Shown in pieces: positions 23,947 through 31,182 of a DNA stretch of 64,000 nucleotides. The notes under the pieces were generated by a model that saw only the letters and a list, made by a program, of their open reading frames with translations, did not search any database and had not been told where the DNA came from. The DNA is from JAVBME01 sp031552765 (GTDB lineage: Bacteria; Bacillota; Negativicutes; Acidaminococcales; JAISLQ01). Every line of letters starts with the position of its first letter. Position 1 is the stretch's first letter. A program made the translations under genes and the position numbers. The stretch spans positions 62,001 to 126,000 of the forward strand of contig JAVBME010000007.1 in NCBI GenBank assembly GCA_031552765.1, read 5' to 3'.

Positions 23947-24126
23947 ATGCATTATTCTTTTATTAACGCTGTCAAAGAACAAGTCCGCGATGTACTCAAT
24001 GGCTCAGAGCCAGAGTTCAGCCTTAAGTTCAACGCTAGGGACAAGGTAATCATAAAGGCTACCGCCCTTGCTATAACTGACGCTTTCATCAATGTTTTAA
24101 ACGAGGTGAACTTTGATGATGAATGA
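23947..24126 (+). CDS. Small element protein, unknown function
   Basis: 59-residue protein, not recognised. ATG 23947 follows AAGGAG by 12 bases; a GTG at 23935 abuts that site and is unlikely. The sequence is predicted mostly helical (FINAVKEQVRDVLNG, KATALAITDAFINVLNEV), without membrane segment or cysteines. Its stop overlaps the next small gene, so the two are translationally coupled. Both share the theme of a short helix pair with an ALxLIEA/ALAITDA-like core, and may be related or partners. Confidence 0.6.
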   Translation: MHYSFINAVKEQVRDVLNGSEPEFSLKFNARDKVIIKATALAITDAFINVLNEVNFDDE

Positions 24127-24328
24127 TAAGAGCGGCACAGGGCTGGCCCTTAGGCAGTCCTTCATAAAGAAAATTAGTCTACGCTTGGGCAAAGACAAGA
24201 AAGCCTTAAGTCCCCACGACTTGGAACTCATAGAAGCCACCGTGGAAACCCTGATTGACGCTGATGTTGTTGACTTTGTTGTTGATAGCTTTGTTGATAG
24301 AGCCTATAAATGTGTTGGTAATTGGTAA
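24116..24328 (+). CDS. Small element protein, unknown function
   Basis: 70-residue protein, not recognised. ATG 24116 is preceded by AGGTG; it overlaps the previous gene by 11 bases. Helical segments include LRQSFIKKISLRLG and DLELIEATVETLIDADVVDFVVDSFVDRAY. The acidic C-terminal half resembles the C-terminal half of the upstream protein in spacing. There is no signal peptide or known motif. Confidence 0.6.
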   Translation: MMNDKSGTGLALRQSFIKKISLRLGKDKKALSPHDLELIEATVETLIDADVVDFVVDSFVDRAYKCVGNW

Positions 24329-24356
24329 TAATTAAATAAAATACTCCAAAGGAAAA

Positions 24357-24430
24357 CCCCAGAAGGCAAGCCTTCAAGTCAAACCAGAAGAAACACCTTC
24401 TGGGGCGGCTTGAGGGCTTGTTTTCTGTTT
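24357..24430 (+). promoter_or_regulatory. Interleaved hairpin leader: possible attenuator or pseudoknot
   Basis: CCCCAGAAGG (24357-24366) pairs perfectly with CCTTCTGGGG (24396-24405). CAAGCCTTCAAG (24367-24378) pairs with CTTGAGGGCTTG (24409-24420) with one G-U pair and is followed by TTTTCTGTTT. The arms are interleaved (left A, left B, right A, right B), so they form either a pseudoknot or alternate folds in which the second is a terminator. The gene for the 320-residue protein begins 45 bases downstream. Confidence 0.6.
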
Positions 24431-24474
24431 ATATATAAGACAAATAAGAATGTGAAAGAAGGAGATTAAGAAAA

Positions 24475-25437
24475 GTGAAAAACACAGGACACGCAGAGGT
24501 TTTACTTATTGGCAGCCTTGGTTTTATGTCTACCGTACCAAAGACCAATAACCATAGAAGTAAACCACAGGAAGAACTTTCAGCACGGGAACAGGCTGAA
24601 CGCCTTGCTGATTGCAAGAGAACGGCGAAAGCCAAGAAAAAAGCTAGAGAAAAGCTCTTTGCGGAGTTGGAATCTAAAGAGAGCATTGGAGAGGATGAAG
24701 AAAGACGCCTGATACAAAATAATTCAGCTCTAAGGCATATCTCTACATTCTGGAACATTGGCATGTATGCGAAAGACAATCAATTTAAAGTCGGCTTTGG
24801 TGTCTTCTACAAAGTTATGAAGAAAGACAATGTAAAAACCGTCTGGAAGCAGATAAGAGGCTGGCTAAAAAGAAACGCTAACCCTGAGATAATCCTTGCT
24901 GTATCCATTGGCTACCGAAAGTGCGGCGTTGTAATCATCCGTTACATCACCACAGGCACAAGCAATGAAAGCATTTGGGCGGCCTCTAGAGCGCTGGAAG
25001 GCTATATTTACAAGACAAAAGGCATCAAGCCTGAACTTTCAGCCGCCTTAGTAGAAGATATATCTGCCCTCGCCCTCGAAAAGTATGCCGTGGATATTGA
25101 GACCAAGGAAGAACTTTTGGGTATGTATGGCTCTGAACTCTTGGAAATGCTCAAGGCTGGACTGTTGATTTACAGAGGCTCCAGAACGTACCGAAATGGT
25201 GAAGCCTTGAGGCTACTAAAGGAGAAAGCCCTGCCAGTAGCCAATAAGGCGGCCTTTCCCGTCAATGGGCGTAGCTATTGCCATATAAATTCATCCTCTG
25301 GCTGTTGTCTTGTTGATGGTTTGTCTATTAATAAAAGAGGCATAGTCATGGAAGCCTTTTCCTCTTTGGAAAACCTTGAAAGGCAAGAAGGCTTTGACGA
25401 ACCATCAGACATGGAAGACGTGGACAGCCCGTTCTGA
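24475..25437 (+). CDS. Unrecognised 320-residue element protein
   Basis: It starts at GTG 24475 with AAGGAG ten bases upstream. The N-terminal 85 residues are highly charged and probably coiled coil (SAREQAERLADCKRTAKAKK and following). A globular middle follows (WNIGMYAKDNQFKVGFGVFY, WKQIRGWLKRNANPEIILAV, about 100-150) and the C-terminal 60 residues are acidic. There is no helicase, relaxase, HUH or primase motif that I can see. Its position after an RNA-like leader in a small element makes a replication or control role possible, but nothing in the sequence proves it. Confidence 0.7.
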   Translation: MKNTGHAEVLLIGSLGFMSTVPKTNNHRSKPQEELSAREQAERLADCKRTAKAKKKAREKLFAELESKESIGEDEERRLIQNNSALRHISTFWNIGMYAKDNQFKVGFGVFYKVMKKDNVKTVWKQIRGWLKRNANPEIILAVSIGYRKCGVVIIRYITTGTSNESIWAASRALEGYIYKTKGIKPELSAALVEDISALALEKYAVDIETKEELLGMYGSELLEMLKAGLLIYRGSRTYRNGEALRLLKEKALPVANKAAFPVNGRSYCHINSSSGCCLVDGLSINKRGIVMEAFSSLENLERQEGFDEPSDMEDVDSPF

Positions 25438-25528
25438 CCTTAAGCAAGGGTGTCCATTAGTAATGCCCCCCTGAAACACAGGGCCACCATTGCGCTACGT
25501 TAAAACGATGTAGCACCTCACCCGCTTT

Positions 25529-25777
25529 GTGGAACTGGAGGGGCGGCCTTATGCAGTCGCCTCTGACGTAGCCAAAGTTTTAGGCTATAGAAAGCCAGAA
25601 CAAGCCATACTTCAACATTGTAGGTACCCCTTAAAACACAGGGTACCGCACCCACAGAGCCCTAGCAAACTTTTAGAAGTCCTAATCATCCCCGAAGGCG
25701 ACATCTACCGCCTCATAGTCCGCTCCAAACTCCCTTCAGCTACCCAATTCGAACGCTGGGTATTCGATGATAATTAA
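25529..25777 (+). pseudogene. Truncated Bro-N (prophage antirepressor) fragment
   Basis: The 82 codons match the N-terminal BRO domain: ELEGRPYAVASDVAKVLGYR, ILQHCRYPLKHRV, IPEGDIYRLIVRSKLPSA and FERWVFDD. The usual first strand is cut off by a stop (TAG at about 25510), no ribosome site precedes GTG 25529, and the frame stops right after WVFDD where full-length proteins continue. It appears to be a remnant of a phage antirepressor gene, pointing to past exchange with phages. Confidence 0.75.
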
Positions 25778-25830
25778 ATATTTAAAAAGATGAGGTGGCG
25801 AAACGCCGCCCCATCCTTCAGCAACACCCT

Positions 25831-25875
25831 AAGGCCCGATTGGTCAATCTTAAGACCAGTCGGGCCTTTTTCTAT
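25831..25875 (+). terminator. Rho-independent terminator
   Basis: A 15-base-pair stem (25831-25845 with 25854-25868, one G-U pair) and a TTTTTC tail. It separates the Bro-N remnant from the right excisionase gene. Confidence 0.9.
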
Positions 25876-25923
25876 TTTATGAACAATTTAAGTTTTAAAA
25901 AGAAAGTGAGATTAAAAAGAATA

Positions 25924-26115
25924 ATGTTTCAACAAAGATTTATCACTGTAGAAGAAGCCGCTAAATACCTGAATGTCCCTAAAACTAAGATGTATGAATA
26001 CGTCAAGAGCAAGGGTTTCCCTTCTCTCAAGCACGGTAAAGCGTGGCGGGTAGACACCGAGAAGCTCAACGCTTGGATAGACAAACAGATAGAAAACAAG
26101 ATGGCGGTGTGCTAA
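25924..26115 (+). CDS. Excisionase-family helix-turn-helix protein, right copy
   Basis: 63-residue HTH_17 protein starting at ATG 25924 (MFQQRFITVEEAAKYLNV). An in-frame ATG at 25879 could extend it, but the added residues are not family-like. It parallels the left copy residue by residue: EEAAKYLNVP against EETAKYLNVP, SFPSLKIGKNWRVD against GFPSLKHGKAWRVD, and KWIDEQIE against AWIDKQIE. Located just before the integrase, it is the more usual excisionase position. The ribosome site is weak. Confidence 0.82.
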   Translation: MFQQRFITVEEAAKYLNVPKTKMYEYVKSKGFPSLKHGKAWRVDTEKLNAWIDKQIENKMAVC

Positions 26116-26116
26116 T

Positions 26117-26173
26117 ATGAAAATAAGGGAATTGTCCTGTCAGGAAGGCAGTGACAAAATATATTATGAGTAA
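26117..26173 (+). CDS. Possible 18-codon leader peptide before the integrase
   Basis: An ATG two bases after the excisionase stop opens an 18-codon frame (MKIRELSCQEGSDKIYYE) whose stop overlaps the integrase ATG at 26166. It would couple integrase translation to the upstream gene. The ribosome site is poor and the frame is short, so it may be chance. Confidence 0.25.
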   Translation: MKIRELSCQEGSDKIYYE

Positions 26174-27380
26174 GAGAGGAAATAAGACCGGCAGTATTTT
26201 TAAGGTAATTAGAGACGGAAAGACTATTTGGATTTGTCAGGTTCATCTTGGTTACAAAGATAATGGAAAGCCGCGCTATAAGCAGTACCAGAGGAAAACC
26301 CAAAAGGAAGCGGAGGACAAACTTCTTGAGCTACAGAGTCAGCTCAGGGCGGGAACTTTCGTTGATAGCAGTAAAATAGGCTTCAATGACTGGGTAAAGG
26401 AATACCTTACAAACTACAATACGGACATAAGGCCGACCACAGCGGGACATTATGAAAGTCTTGCCCGGAACCACATCTACCCTGCTTTTGCTAACCTTAG
26501 ATTACAAGAGGTAAAAACAAACTTTATCCAAAGGTTTATCAGCGAGAAGGCCCAGACCTTAAGCCCGTCCAGTGTTCAAAAACTGCGTATCATTGTAAAG
26601 GCAGCTTTGCAGCAGGCTATCAGAGAAAAGTTATTAAATGAGAATCCCGCAGTATATACCACGGCTCCCAAGATAGAGGCCCAAGAGGTGGAGCCTTTGA
26701 CTGAAGACCAGCTTAAGGCTTTGCTGGACGCTGCAAGACCTCATCGGCTTTATTATGCCTTAATGCTTATCCTCTGGACAGGAATGAGGCGCGGAGAGCT
26801 TTTGGGCCTCAAGTGGGAAGATGTTAATTTTGAATATGGTACTGTGCGTATTGTCCGTAACTATGTAGCCACCAGACAGGGAGACGCTTTCCAGAAGCCT
26901 AAGACCAAGAGCAGTAGGCGTGTTGTCAATATCCCGGACGAGATAACCAAGCTACTCCAAGAGGTCAAAGCCAAGAGTAACCCTGAGAACCCTTGGGTAG
27001 TACCAGTAGAAAAACAAGTGAAGAACACTGAGTATCTGCCAGTAGCGCCAAGGAACTTCAGCCGGACATATGAGCTGTGGTGCAAGAAAGCAGGAATACA
27101 GAACGTCAAGATACACACCCTACGCCACACCTACGCCAGCTTTGCCCTCGCCCAGAATGTCCACATGAAGATTGTGCAGGCCCAGTTAGGCCACAGGGAC
27201 ATAACAACTACTATCAACACTTATTCCCACTTCTCCAGTGGTCTTCAGCAGGCAGCAGCAGTCAAGATGAATGAAAAGTTATTGTCTATTATCTCTGATG
27301 AAAAAGAAAAGGCCCCTATGGTAGAAATACCCATAGAGGAAAAAATCTTGGAAATCCCAGAGATTACCTTGCTTCACTGA
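26166..27380 (+). CDS. int: Tyrosine recombinase (integrase) of the element
   Basis: 404-residue integrase. An N-terminal AP2-like arm-binding domain (GSIFKVIRDGKTIWICQVHL), a SAM-like core-binding domain (about 60-165) and a catalytic domain carry the active-site residues: Arg in WTGMRRGELLGLKW (about 205), His-x-x-Arg in HTLRHTYASFA (about 322), His in AQLGHRDITTT (about 345) and nucleophile Tyr in INTYSHFS (about 355). ATG 26166 is chosen by family N-termini (MSKRGNKTGSI); GTG 26151, with AGGAAGG two bases upstream, is an alternative. It lies next to attR and the intact tRNA, as is normal for tRNA-targeting islands. It catalyses integration and, with excisionase, excision. Confidence 0.95.
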   Translation: MSKRGNKTGSIFKVIRDGKTIWICQVHLGYKDNGKPRYKQYQRKTQKEAEDKLLELQSQLRAGTFVDSSKIGFNDWVKEYLTNYNTDIRPTTAGHYESLARNHIYPAFANLRLQEVKTNFIQRFISEKAQTLSPSSVQKLRIIVKAALQQAIREKLLNENPAVYTTAPKIEAQEVEPLTEDQLKALLDAARPHRLYYALMLILWTGMRRGELLGLKWEDVNFEYGTVRIVRNYVATRQGDAFQKPKTKSSRRVVNIPDEITKLLQEVKAKSNPENPWVVPVEKQVKNTEYLPVAPRNFSRTYELWCKKAGIQNVKIHTLRHTYASFALAQNVHMKIVQAQLGHRDITTTINTYSHFSSGLQQAAAVKMNEKLLSIISDEKEKAPMVEIPIEEKILEIPEITLLH

Positions 27381-27381
27381 A

Positions 27382-27417
27382 GCCAGAAACTTGACTTTAA
27401 CTGTTTTTTAAACTTGA
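27382..27417 (+). repeat. Right-arm integrase site candidates
   Basis: GCCAGAAACTTGA (27382-27394) and CTGTTTTTTAAACT (27401-27414) repeat sequences of the left arm. AAACTTGA occurs at 27387 and 27410. Shared same-orientation motifs at both ends, close to the att repeats, suggest arm-type binding sites. Confidence 0.6.
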
Positions 27418-27423
27418 CTAGGC

Positions 27424-27453
27424 AAAAAAAGAAGGCTTGCGTTTCCGCAAACC
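27424..27453 (-). terminator. Element-borne terminator for tRNA-Arg
   Basis: On the minus strand GGTTTGCG, a GAAA loop and CGCAAGCC (27434-27453) form an 8-base-pair stem with one G-U pair, followed by TTCTTTTTTTGCC. It lies directly downstream of the intact tRNA, replacing the chromosomal terminator now stranded at 19583-19612. Confidence 0.8.
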
Positions 27454-27459
27454 CTGATA

Positions 27460-27510
27460 TTTACTGGCGACCCCGGCAGGATTCGAACCTGCGACCTTTT
27501 GATTCGTAGT
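27460..27510. repeat. Right attachment repeat (attR)
   Basis: 51 bases identical to 19617-19667, covering the 3' half of tRNA-Arg and the first bases beyond CCA. The last base before the repeat differs (TGATA against TGATG), which fixes the boundary. Confidence 0.95.
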
Positions 27511-27541
27511 CAAACGCTCTATCCAGCTGAGCTACGGAGTC
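27465..27541 (-). tRNA. tRNA-Arg(ACG)
   Basis: 77 bases including encoded CCA. On the minus strand: acceptor GACTCCG with CGGGGTC, D arm GCTCAGCTGGATAGAGC, anticodon stem TTTGA/TCAAA around loop CTACGAA (anticodon ACG), and T arm GCAGGTTCGAATCCTGC. It is the intact copy that hosts the element; everything needed for function is kept. Confidence 0.97.
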
Positions 27542-27597
27542 ATTTGATTTGACAAAGGTTATTATATTAATTTATAAGCTGCTTGTCAACTGTTTTT

Positions 27598-29775
27598 CTA
27601 TTTTTTTAACAGCAGGCCGCCTTTTCCTTTTAGCCTAAGGGCGTTACCGACGACCGACACCGAGCTCATGGCCATGCAAAAGCCGGCCAGGGCCGGCGAA
27701 AGGTAGCCCAGCGCCGCAGCCGGTATGGCCGCAGTGTTGTAAAAGAGCGCCCAAAACATGTTCTGCCGTATATTACGGAGCGTAGCCCGCGCCATGACCA
27801 GCGCTTCAGCGGCGATACGCGGGTCCTCGCCAATCAGCGTCACATCGCCGGTCTCGATAGCTATATCGCTACCGCTGCCCATTGCCATGCCGATGTCGGC
27901 AGCAGCCAACGCCGGGGCGTCGTTCACGCCGTCGCCCACCATGACTACTTTTTTTCCCTGCTGCTTGAGTTCCTCTATAGCTGCCGCTTTGCCGTCCGGT
28001 GAAACTTCGGCCATTATGTCTTCTATGCCGGCCTCCCGCCCTATCGCTCCGGCAGCGGCCGCGCTGTCGCCGGTCAAAAGCGCCACGCCGACTTGCAGCT
28101 TCTCTTTCATATAGGTTACCGCTTCGGCCGCCGTAGGCCTGAGCTGGTCTCTCAACGCTATAGCGCCGGCCAGTTCGCCTTCACAGGCAACGAAAATAAC
28201 TGTTTTGCCTTCTTCGCCGCGCTCCTTGGCCCAACGCGCCACCATCGAGGTATTTATTTCCTCCTCCTGCATCAGGGCCGCTTTGCCTATCAGTACCGCC
28301 CGGCCGGCCACCAGGCCGCTCACACCGGCTCCCGGCAGGTTGCGGAAATTTTCCGCCGCCGGTATTTCCCTGTCCACCGCCGCTACTATAGCCTGGGCTA
28401 AGGGGTGTTCGGACATGCGTTCCAGAGCGGCCGCCAGGAGCAATACTTCGGCGTCCGTCATCTGCCCTGCGGAAAATACATCGGTCACTTTGGGACGCCC
28501 GGCAGTAAGCGTGCCGGTTTTGTCAAAAACCACCGTATCCACGCCCGCCGCCCGCTCCAGTTCCGCGCCGCCTTTAAACAGCACGCCAAGCTCCGCCGCC
28601 CGGCCTGTACCGACAAGTATGGAGGTCGGCGTTGCCAGGCCTAGAGCACAGGGACAGGCTACAACCAATACTGCCGTAGCATGGATTATAGCGGCGGCAA
28701 TATTGCCGGGAGCCAGCCAAAAATACCACAATCCTACCGTCAAAACGGCGGTCAAAACTACACCTGGCACGAATTTTGCCGATATCACATCGGCCAGGCG
28801 CTGCACAGGCGCCTTTTTGCCCTGCGCCTCTTCCACCACACGGATGATACGCGCCATCACCGTTTCGCTGCCAACGCCAGTTACGGTAAAGATGAAATGG
28901 CCAAAAGTATTTATCGTCGAGCCGAAAACCTTGTCGCCCGCAACTTTGTCCACCGGCACGCTCTCGCCGCTCAAAAACGCCTCATCAACGGCAGAAAAGC
29001 CGCTTTCTATCACACCGTCGGCCGGTATTTTTTCCCCCGGCCTGACCGCCGCCAGGTCGCCTGACGCCAGCTCTTCCACCAGCACATCTTTTTCCACACC
29101 GTCTCTTAATACATGAGCATATTTGGCCGTCAGGCCTATAAGTTTTCTTATTGCGTCACCCGCCCGGCGCTGCGAAGAATGCTCCATATAACGGCCGAGC
29201 AGCACTAGGGTTATAATCATGGCCGACGATTCGAAATATGGCATGTTATGGGAAGTAAAAGCTATGTACACACTTAAAAAATAGGCCGCACTCGTTCCCA
29301 GCATCACCAGCACCGACATATTGGCGTTGCCGTTTCTCAGCGCTTTATAAGAATCTATATAAAACTCCCCGCCTATGGCAAATTGCACGATACTGCCCAA
29401 CACAAACTGCAACATAGCTCCGTGCAAGTACGCCGGCGCTGCGACGCCCAGGGCGCCAAGCAGCATTGGCGCGGCCAGCGGCAGGGTCAAAATCACCGCT
29501 ACAGCCAGCCGTATCTTTTCCCGTTCCTCACTGCGCGCGCGCATTTTTTCCAAGTCTTCCTGGCTTTGGCCGATAGTCGCCGTATAGCCGGTGTCGGCTA
29601 CCTCAGCAATTATCTGTTCTACCGACAATTGCTGTTCGTCAAATTCCACTGTAAGTTTTTTCAGCGGAAAGTTCACAGTAGCAGTCTGGACGCCGGGAAG
29701 TTCGCTTATGGAATTTTCTATAGCACGGGCGCAGTTAGTACAGAACATGCCCTCTATATCAAAAACCGCCTTCAT
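27598..29775 (-). CDS. copA: Copper-exporting P1B-type ATPase
   Basis: 725-residue heavy-metal ATPase that pumps Cu(I) out of the cytosol. One N-terminal metal-binding domain has C12xxC15 (GMFCTNCARAIE). The membrane metal site is CPC in VVACPCALGLATPTS (about 370); the phosphorylation site is DKTGTLTAG (about 415); the P1B His-Pro is in SEHPLAQAI (about 460); and GDGVNDAPAL (about 640) is the hinge motif. It starts at ATG after AAGGAGG. copZ lies 21 bases upstream in the same operon. No csoR or copY regulator is nearby. Confidence 0.97.
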   Translation of the reverse strand: MKAVFDIEGMFCTNCARAIENSISELPGVQTATVNFPLKKLTVEFDEQQLSVEQIIAEVADTGYTATIGQSQEDLEKMRARSEEREKIRLAVAVILTLPLAAPMLLGALGVAAPAYLHGAMLQFVLGSIVQFAIGGEFYIDSYKALRNGNANMSVLVMLGTSAAYFLSVYIAFTSHNMPYFESSAMIITLVLLGRYMEHSSQRRAGDAIRKLIGLTAKYAHVLRDGVEKDVLVEELASGDLAAVRPGEKIPADGVIESGFSAVDEAFLSGESVPVDKVAGDKVFGSTINTFGHFIFTVTGVGSETVMARIIRVVEEAQGKKAPVQRLADVISAKFVPGVVLTAVLTVGLWYFWLAPGNIAAAIIHATAVLVVACPCALGLATPTSILVGTGRAAELGVLFKGGAELERAAGVDTVVFDKTGTLTAGRPKVTDVFSAGQMTDAEVLLLAAALERMSEHPLAQAIVAAVDREIPAAENFRNLPGAGVSGLVAGRAVLIGKAALMQEEEINTSMVARWAKERGEEGKTVIFVACEGELAGAIALRDQLRPTAAEAVTYMKEKLQVGVALLTGDSAAAAGAIGREAGIEDIMAEVSPDGKAAAIEELKQQGKKVVMVGDGVNDAPALAAADIGMAMGSGSDIAIETGDVTLIGEDPRIAAEALVMARATLRNIRQNMFWALFYNTAAIPAAALGYLSPALAGFCMAMSSVSVVGNALRLKGKGGLLLKK

Positions 29776-29796
29776 TTCCCCAGCCTCCTTCGTTTG

Positions 29797-30000
29797 CTAT
29801 TCTATCGCTTTATAACCGGCCTTTGCCACTTTATCCATTATATCTTTGGCCAACACGCCGTCATCCATCTCCACCGTCAGTTTTTTCGCCGGAAAATCCA
29901 CCACCGCCGCCTGGACGCCTGGCACTTTCTTTACAACTCGCTCAACCGTCCGCGCACAATGCTCACATGTCATGCCTTCCACTGCAAAAACCTTGTTCAT
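29797..30000 (-). CDS. copZ: Copper chaperone (heavy-metal-associated domain)
   Basis: 67-residue single HMA domain with GMTCEHCARTVE; Cys12 and Cys15 bind Cu(I) and hand it to CopA. It has a ferredoxin-like beta-alpha-beta pattern and ends with KAGYKAIE, where the loop-5 Tyr of bacterial CopZ sits. AAGGAGG precedes the ATG. It is the first gene of copZA, transcribed leftward. Confidence 0.93.
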   Translation of the reverse strand: MNKVFAVEGMTCEHCARTVERVVKKVPGVQAAVVDFPAKKLTVEMDDGVLAKDIMDKVAKAGYKAIE

Positions 30001-30062
30001 AGTTCAGCCTCCTTATTTTCCACTATTTATATCGACATTCTTGTTTTTAATTCTATAGCCAA

Positions 30063-30127
30063 CCAACCTGAAAAGCAATACAAACTTTGCTTTGGCTATT
30101 GTTCGCATGTATTGTTTTTCAGTTTGG
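30063..30127. repeat. Near-perfect 20-base inverted repeat upstream of copZ
   Basis: Arms 30063-30082 and 30108-30127 match at 18 of 20 positions (core CTGAAAAGCAATACA with TGTATTGTTTTTCAG), separated by 25 bases. It lies between copZ (leftward) and the fumarase promoter. It does not look like a CsoR, CopY or CueR box. It may be a paired regulator site or a transcript hairpin. Confidence 0.55.
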
Positions 30128-30165
30128 CCGGTTATATCATATGCTCTGCCAACTACTACATATTT

Positions 30166-30194
30166 TTGCTATTTGGCTTTATTTCTAGTATACT
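30166..30194 (+). promoter_or_regulatory. Promoter of the fumarase genes
   Basis: -35 TTGCTA (30166-30171), 17-base spacer, -10 TATACT (30189-30194), rightward. The first gene begins at 30286 with AAAGGCGG as ribosome site, giving a leader of about 85 bases. Confidence 0.6.
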
Positions 30195-30285
30195 TTAACT
30201 ATAATTATACCATTTGCAGGGAATTGAGCATAATCCCGTCCAGGTTGCCCTGCGCGCATACTTATGACAGAAAGGCGGTTTTTTT

Positions 30286-31170
30286 ATGGGAGCTTACGAA
30301 AATACTGTAACGACCGCGGTACATGACGCTATAATACGCGCGGTCACCGAAATTTCTCCTGATGTCAAACGCCTCCTGGCCTCTGCCCTAGCCAGAGAGG
30401 ACAACCCCACGGCCAAAAGCATGCTTTCTTCCATGCTGGAAAACCTCGATATTGCCAAAGAAGAAGACAAGGCCGTCTGCCAGTCGCCCGGCTACCCCAC
30501 CACTTGGATAACTTTCGGCGAAGGCAACCTGCCGGCCAACATCAAAGAAGCCATCATGTCCGCCCTAGGCGAAGCCACTAAAAAAGGGTACCTGCGCCCC
30601 AGCATCGTCGACCCGCTGACCCGTGTCAATTCCGGCGACAACAGCGGCCGCGGCGTGCCTAATATTGAATATGAATACGTGCCCGGGCAAAAATACCTCG
30701 AACTCATCATCAGTTTTAAAGGCTGCGGCGCGGAGCTGGGCAATGCCCTCCAAATACTCACCCCCGCCAAGCTGGGCAAAAACCTTAGCGGCCTCAAGCG
30801 CTTTGTCCTCGATACCGTCATCGAAGCGGGCGGCAAGCCCTGTCCGCCTTACGGGATAGGCATAGGCATCGGCGGCCAGATGGACATGGCGGCTAAAATG
30901 AGCAGAAAGTCCATCAGCGTGCGCCCCTGGGACGACGTCAACCCCGACCCGGAACTGGCGGCCCTTGAAACAGAACTGCTCGATTCCATCAACCAATTGG
31001 GCATCGGCGCCGCCGGCACGGGCGGCAAAACTGTGTGCCTGGCAGTAAAGATAGACCGTGCACACACCCATACGGCCATAGCGCCGGTAGCCATAAACTT
31101 TTACTGCTGGGTCGCCCGGCGCGCAGGCATCCGCATACACGCCGACGGCCGCGTGGAAAACATACTGTAA
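30286..31170 (+). CDS. Class I fumarase / tartrate dehydratase, alpha subunit
   Basis: 294-residue iron-sulfur hydro-lyase subunit that interconverts fumarate and malate. Conserved pieces: LASALAREDNPTAKSML, CQSPGYPTTWI, PNIEYEYVPG, SFKGCGAELGN and GKPCPPYGIGIG; the three cysteines in the last four fit 4Fe-4S cluster ligation. Length fits the alpha chain of two-subunit enzymes (TtdA-like). The beta gene starts 12 bases downstream. Fumarate versus tartrate specificity cannot be read with certainty; the adjacent fumC favours fumarase. Confidence 0.9.
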   Translation: MGAYENTVTTAVHDAIIRAVTEISPDVKRLLASALAREDNPTAKSMLSSMLENLDIAKEEDKAVCQSPGYPTTWITFGEGNLPANIKEAIMSALGEATKKGYLRPSIVDPLTRVNSGDNSGRGVPNIEYEYVPGQKYLELIISFKGCGAELGNALQILTPAKLGKNLSGLKRFVLDTVIEAGGKPCPPYGIGIGIGGQMDMAAKMSRKSISVRPWDDVNPDPELAALETELLDSINQLGIGAAGTGGKTVCLAVKIDRAHTHTAIAPVAINFYCWVARRAGIRIHADGRVENIL

Positions 31171-31182
31171 GGAGGCTTAGCC

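Larger units (their letters stand above)
19617..27510 (+). mobile_element. 7.9-kb integrative element in tRNA-Arg(ACG)
   Basis: The element is bounded by 51-base identical direct repeats (19617-19667 and 27460-27510) that correspond to the 3' half of tRNA-Arg. It carries a tyrosine integrase next to the intact tRNA, two excisionase-like proteins, a serine recombinase, an Abi-alpha-type protein, a ribbon-helix-helix regulator, small unknown proteins and a large structured non-coding block. Base composition is visibly AT-richer than the flanks. No relaxase, capsid, terminase or recognised replication gene is seen, so it may be a small mobilised or satellite-like element. The boundaries are seen; its mobility is inferred. 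Confidence 0.93.

Noticed and set aside
19617..27510. Complete prophage or conjugative element
   Set aside because: No capsid, portal, terminase, lysis, relaxase or type IV secretion gene is recognisable; only a recombination and regulation set plus cargo.
28205..29116. Plus-strand open frame of 303 codons opposite copA
   Set aside because: Ser/Thr/Pro/Ala-rich composition typical of an antisense frame; copA is complete on the other strand.
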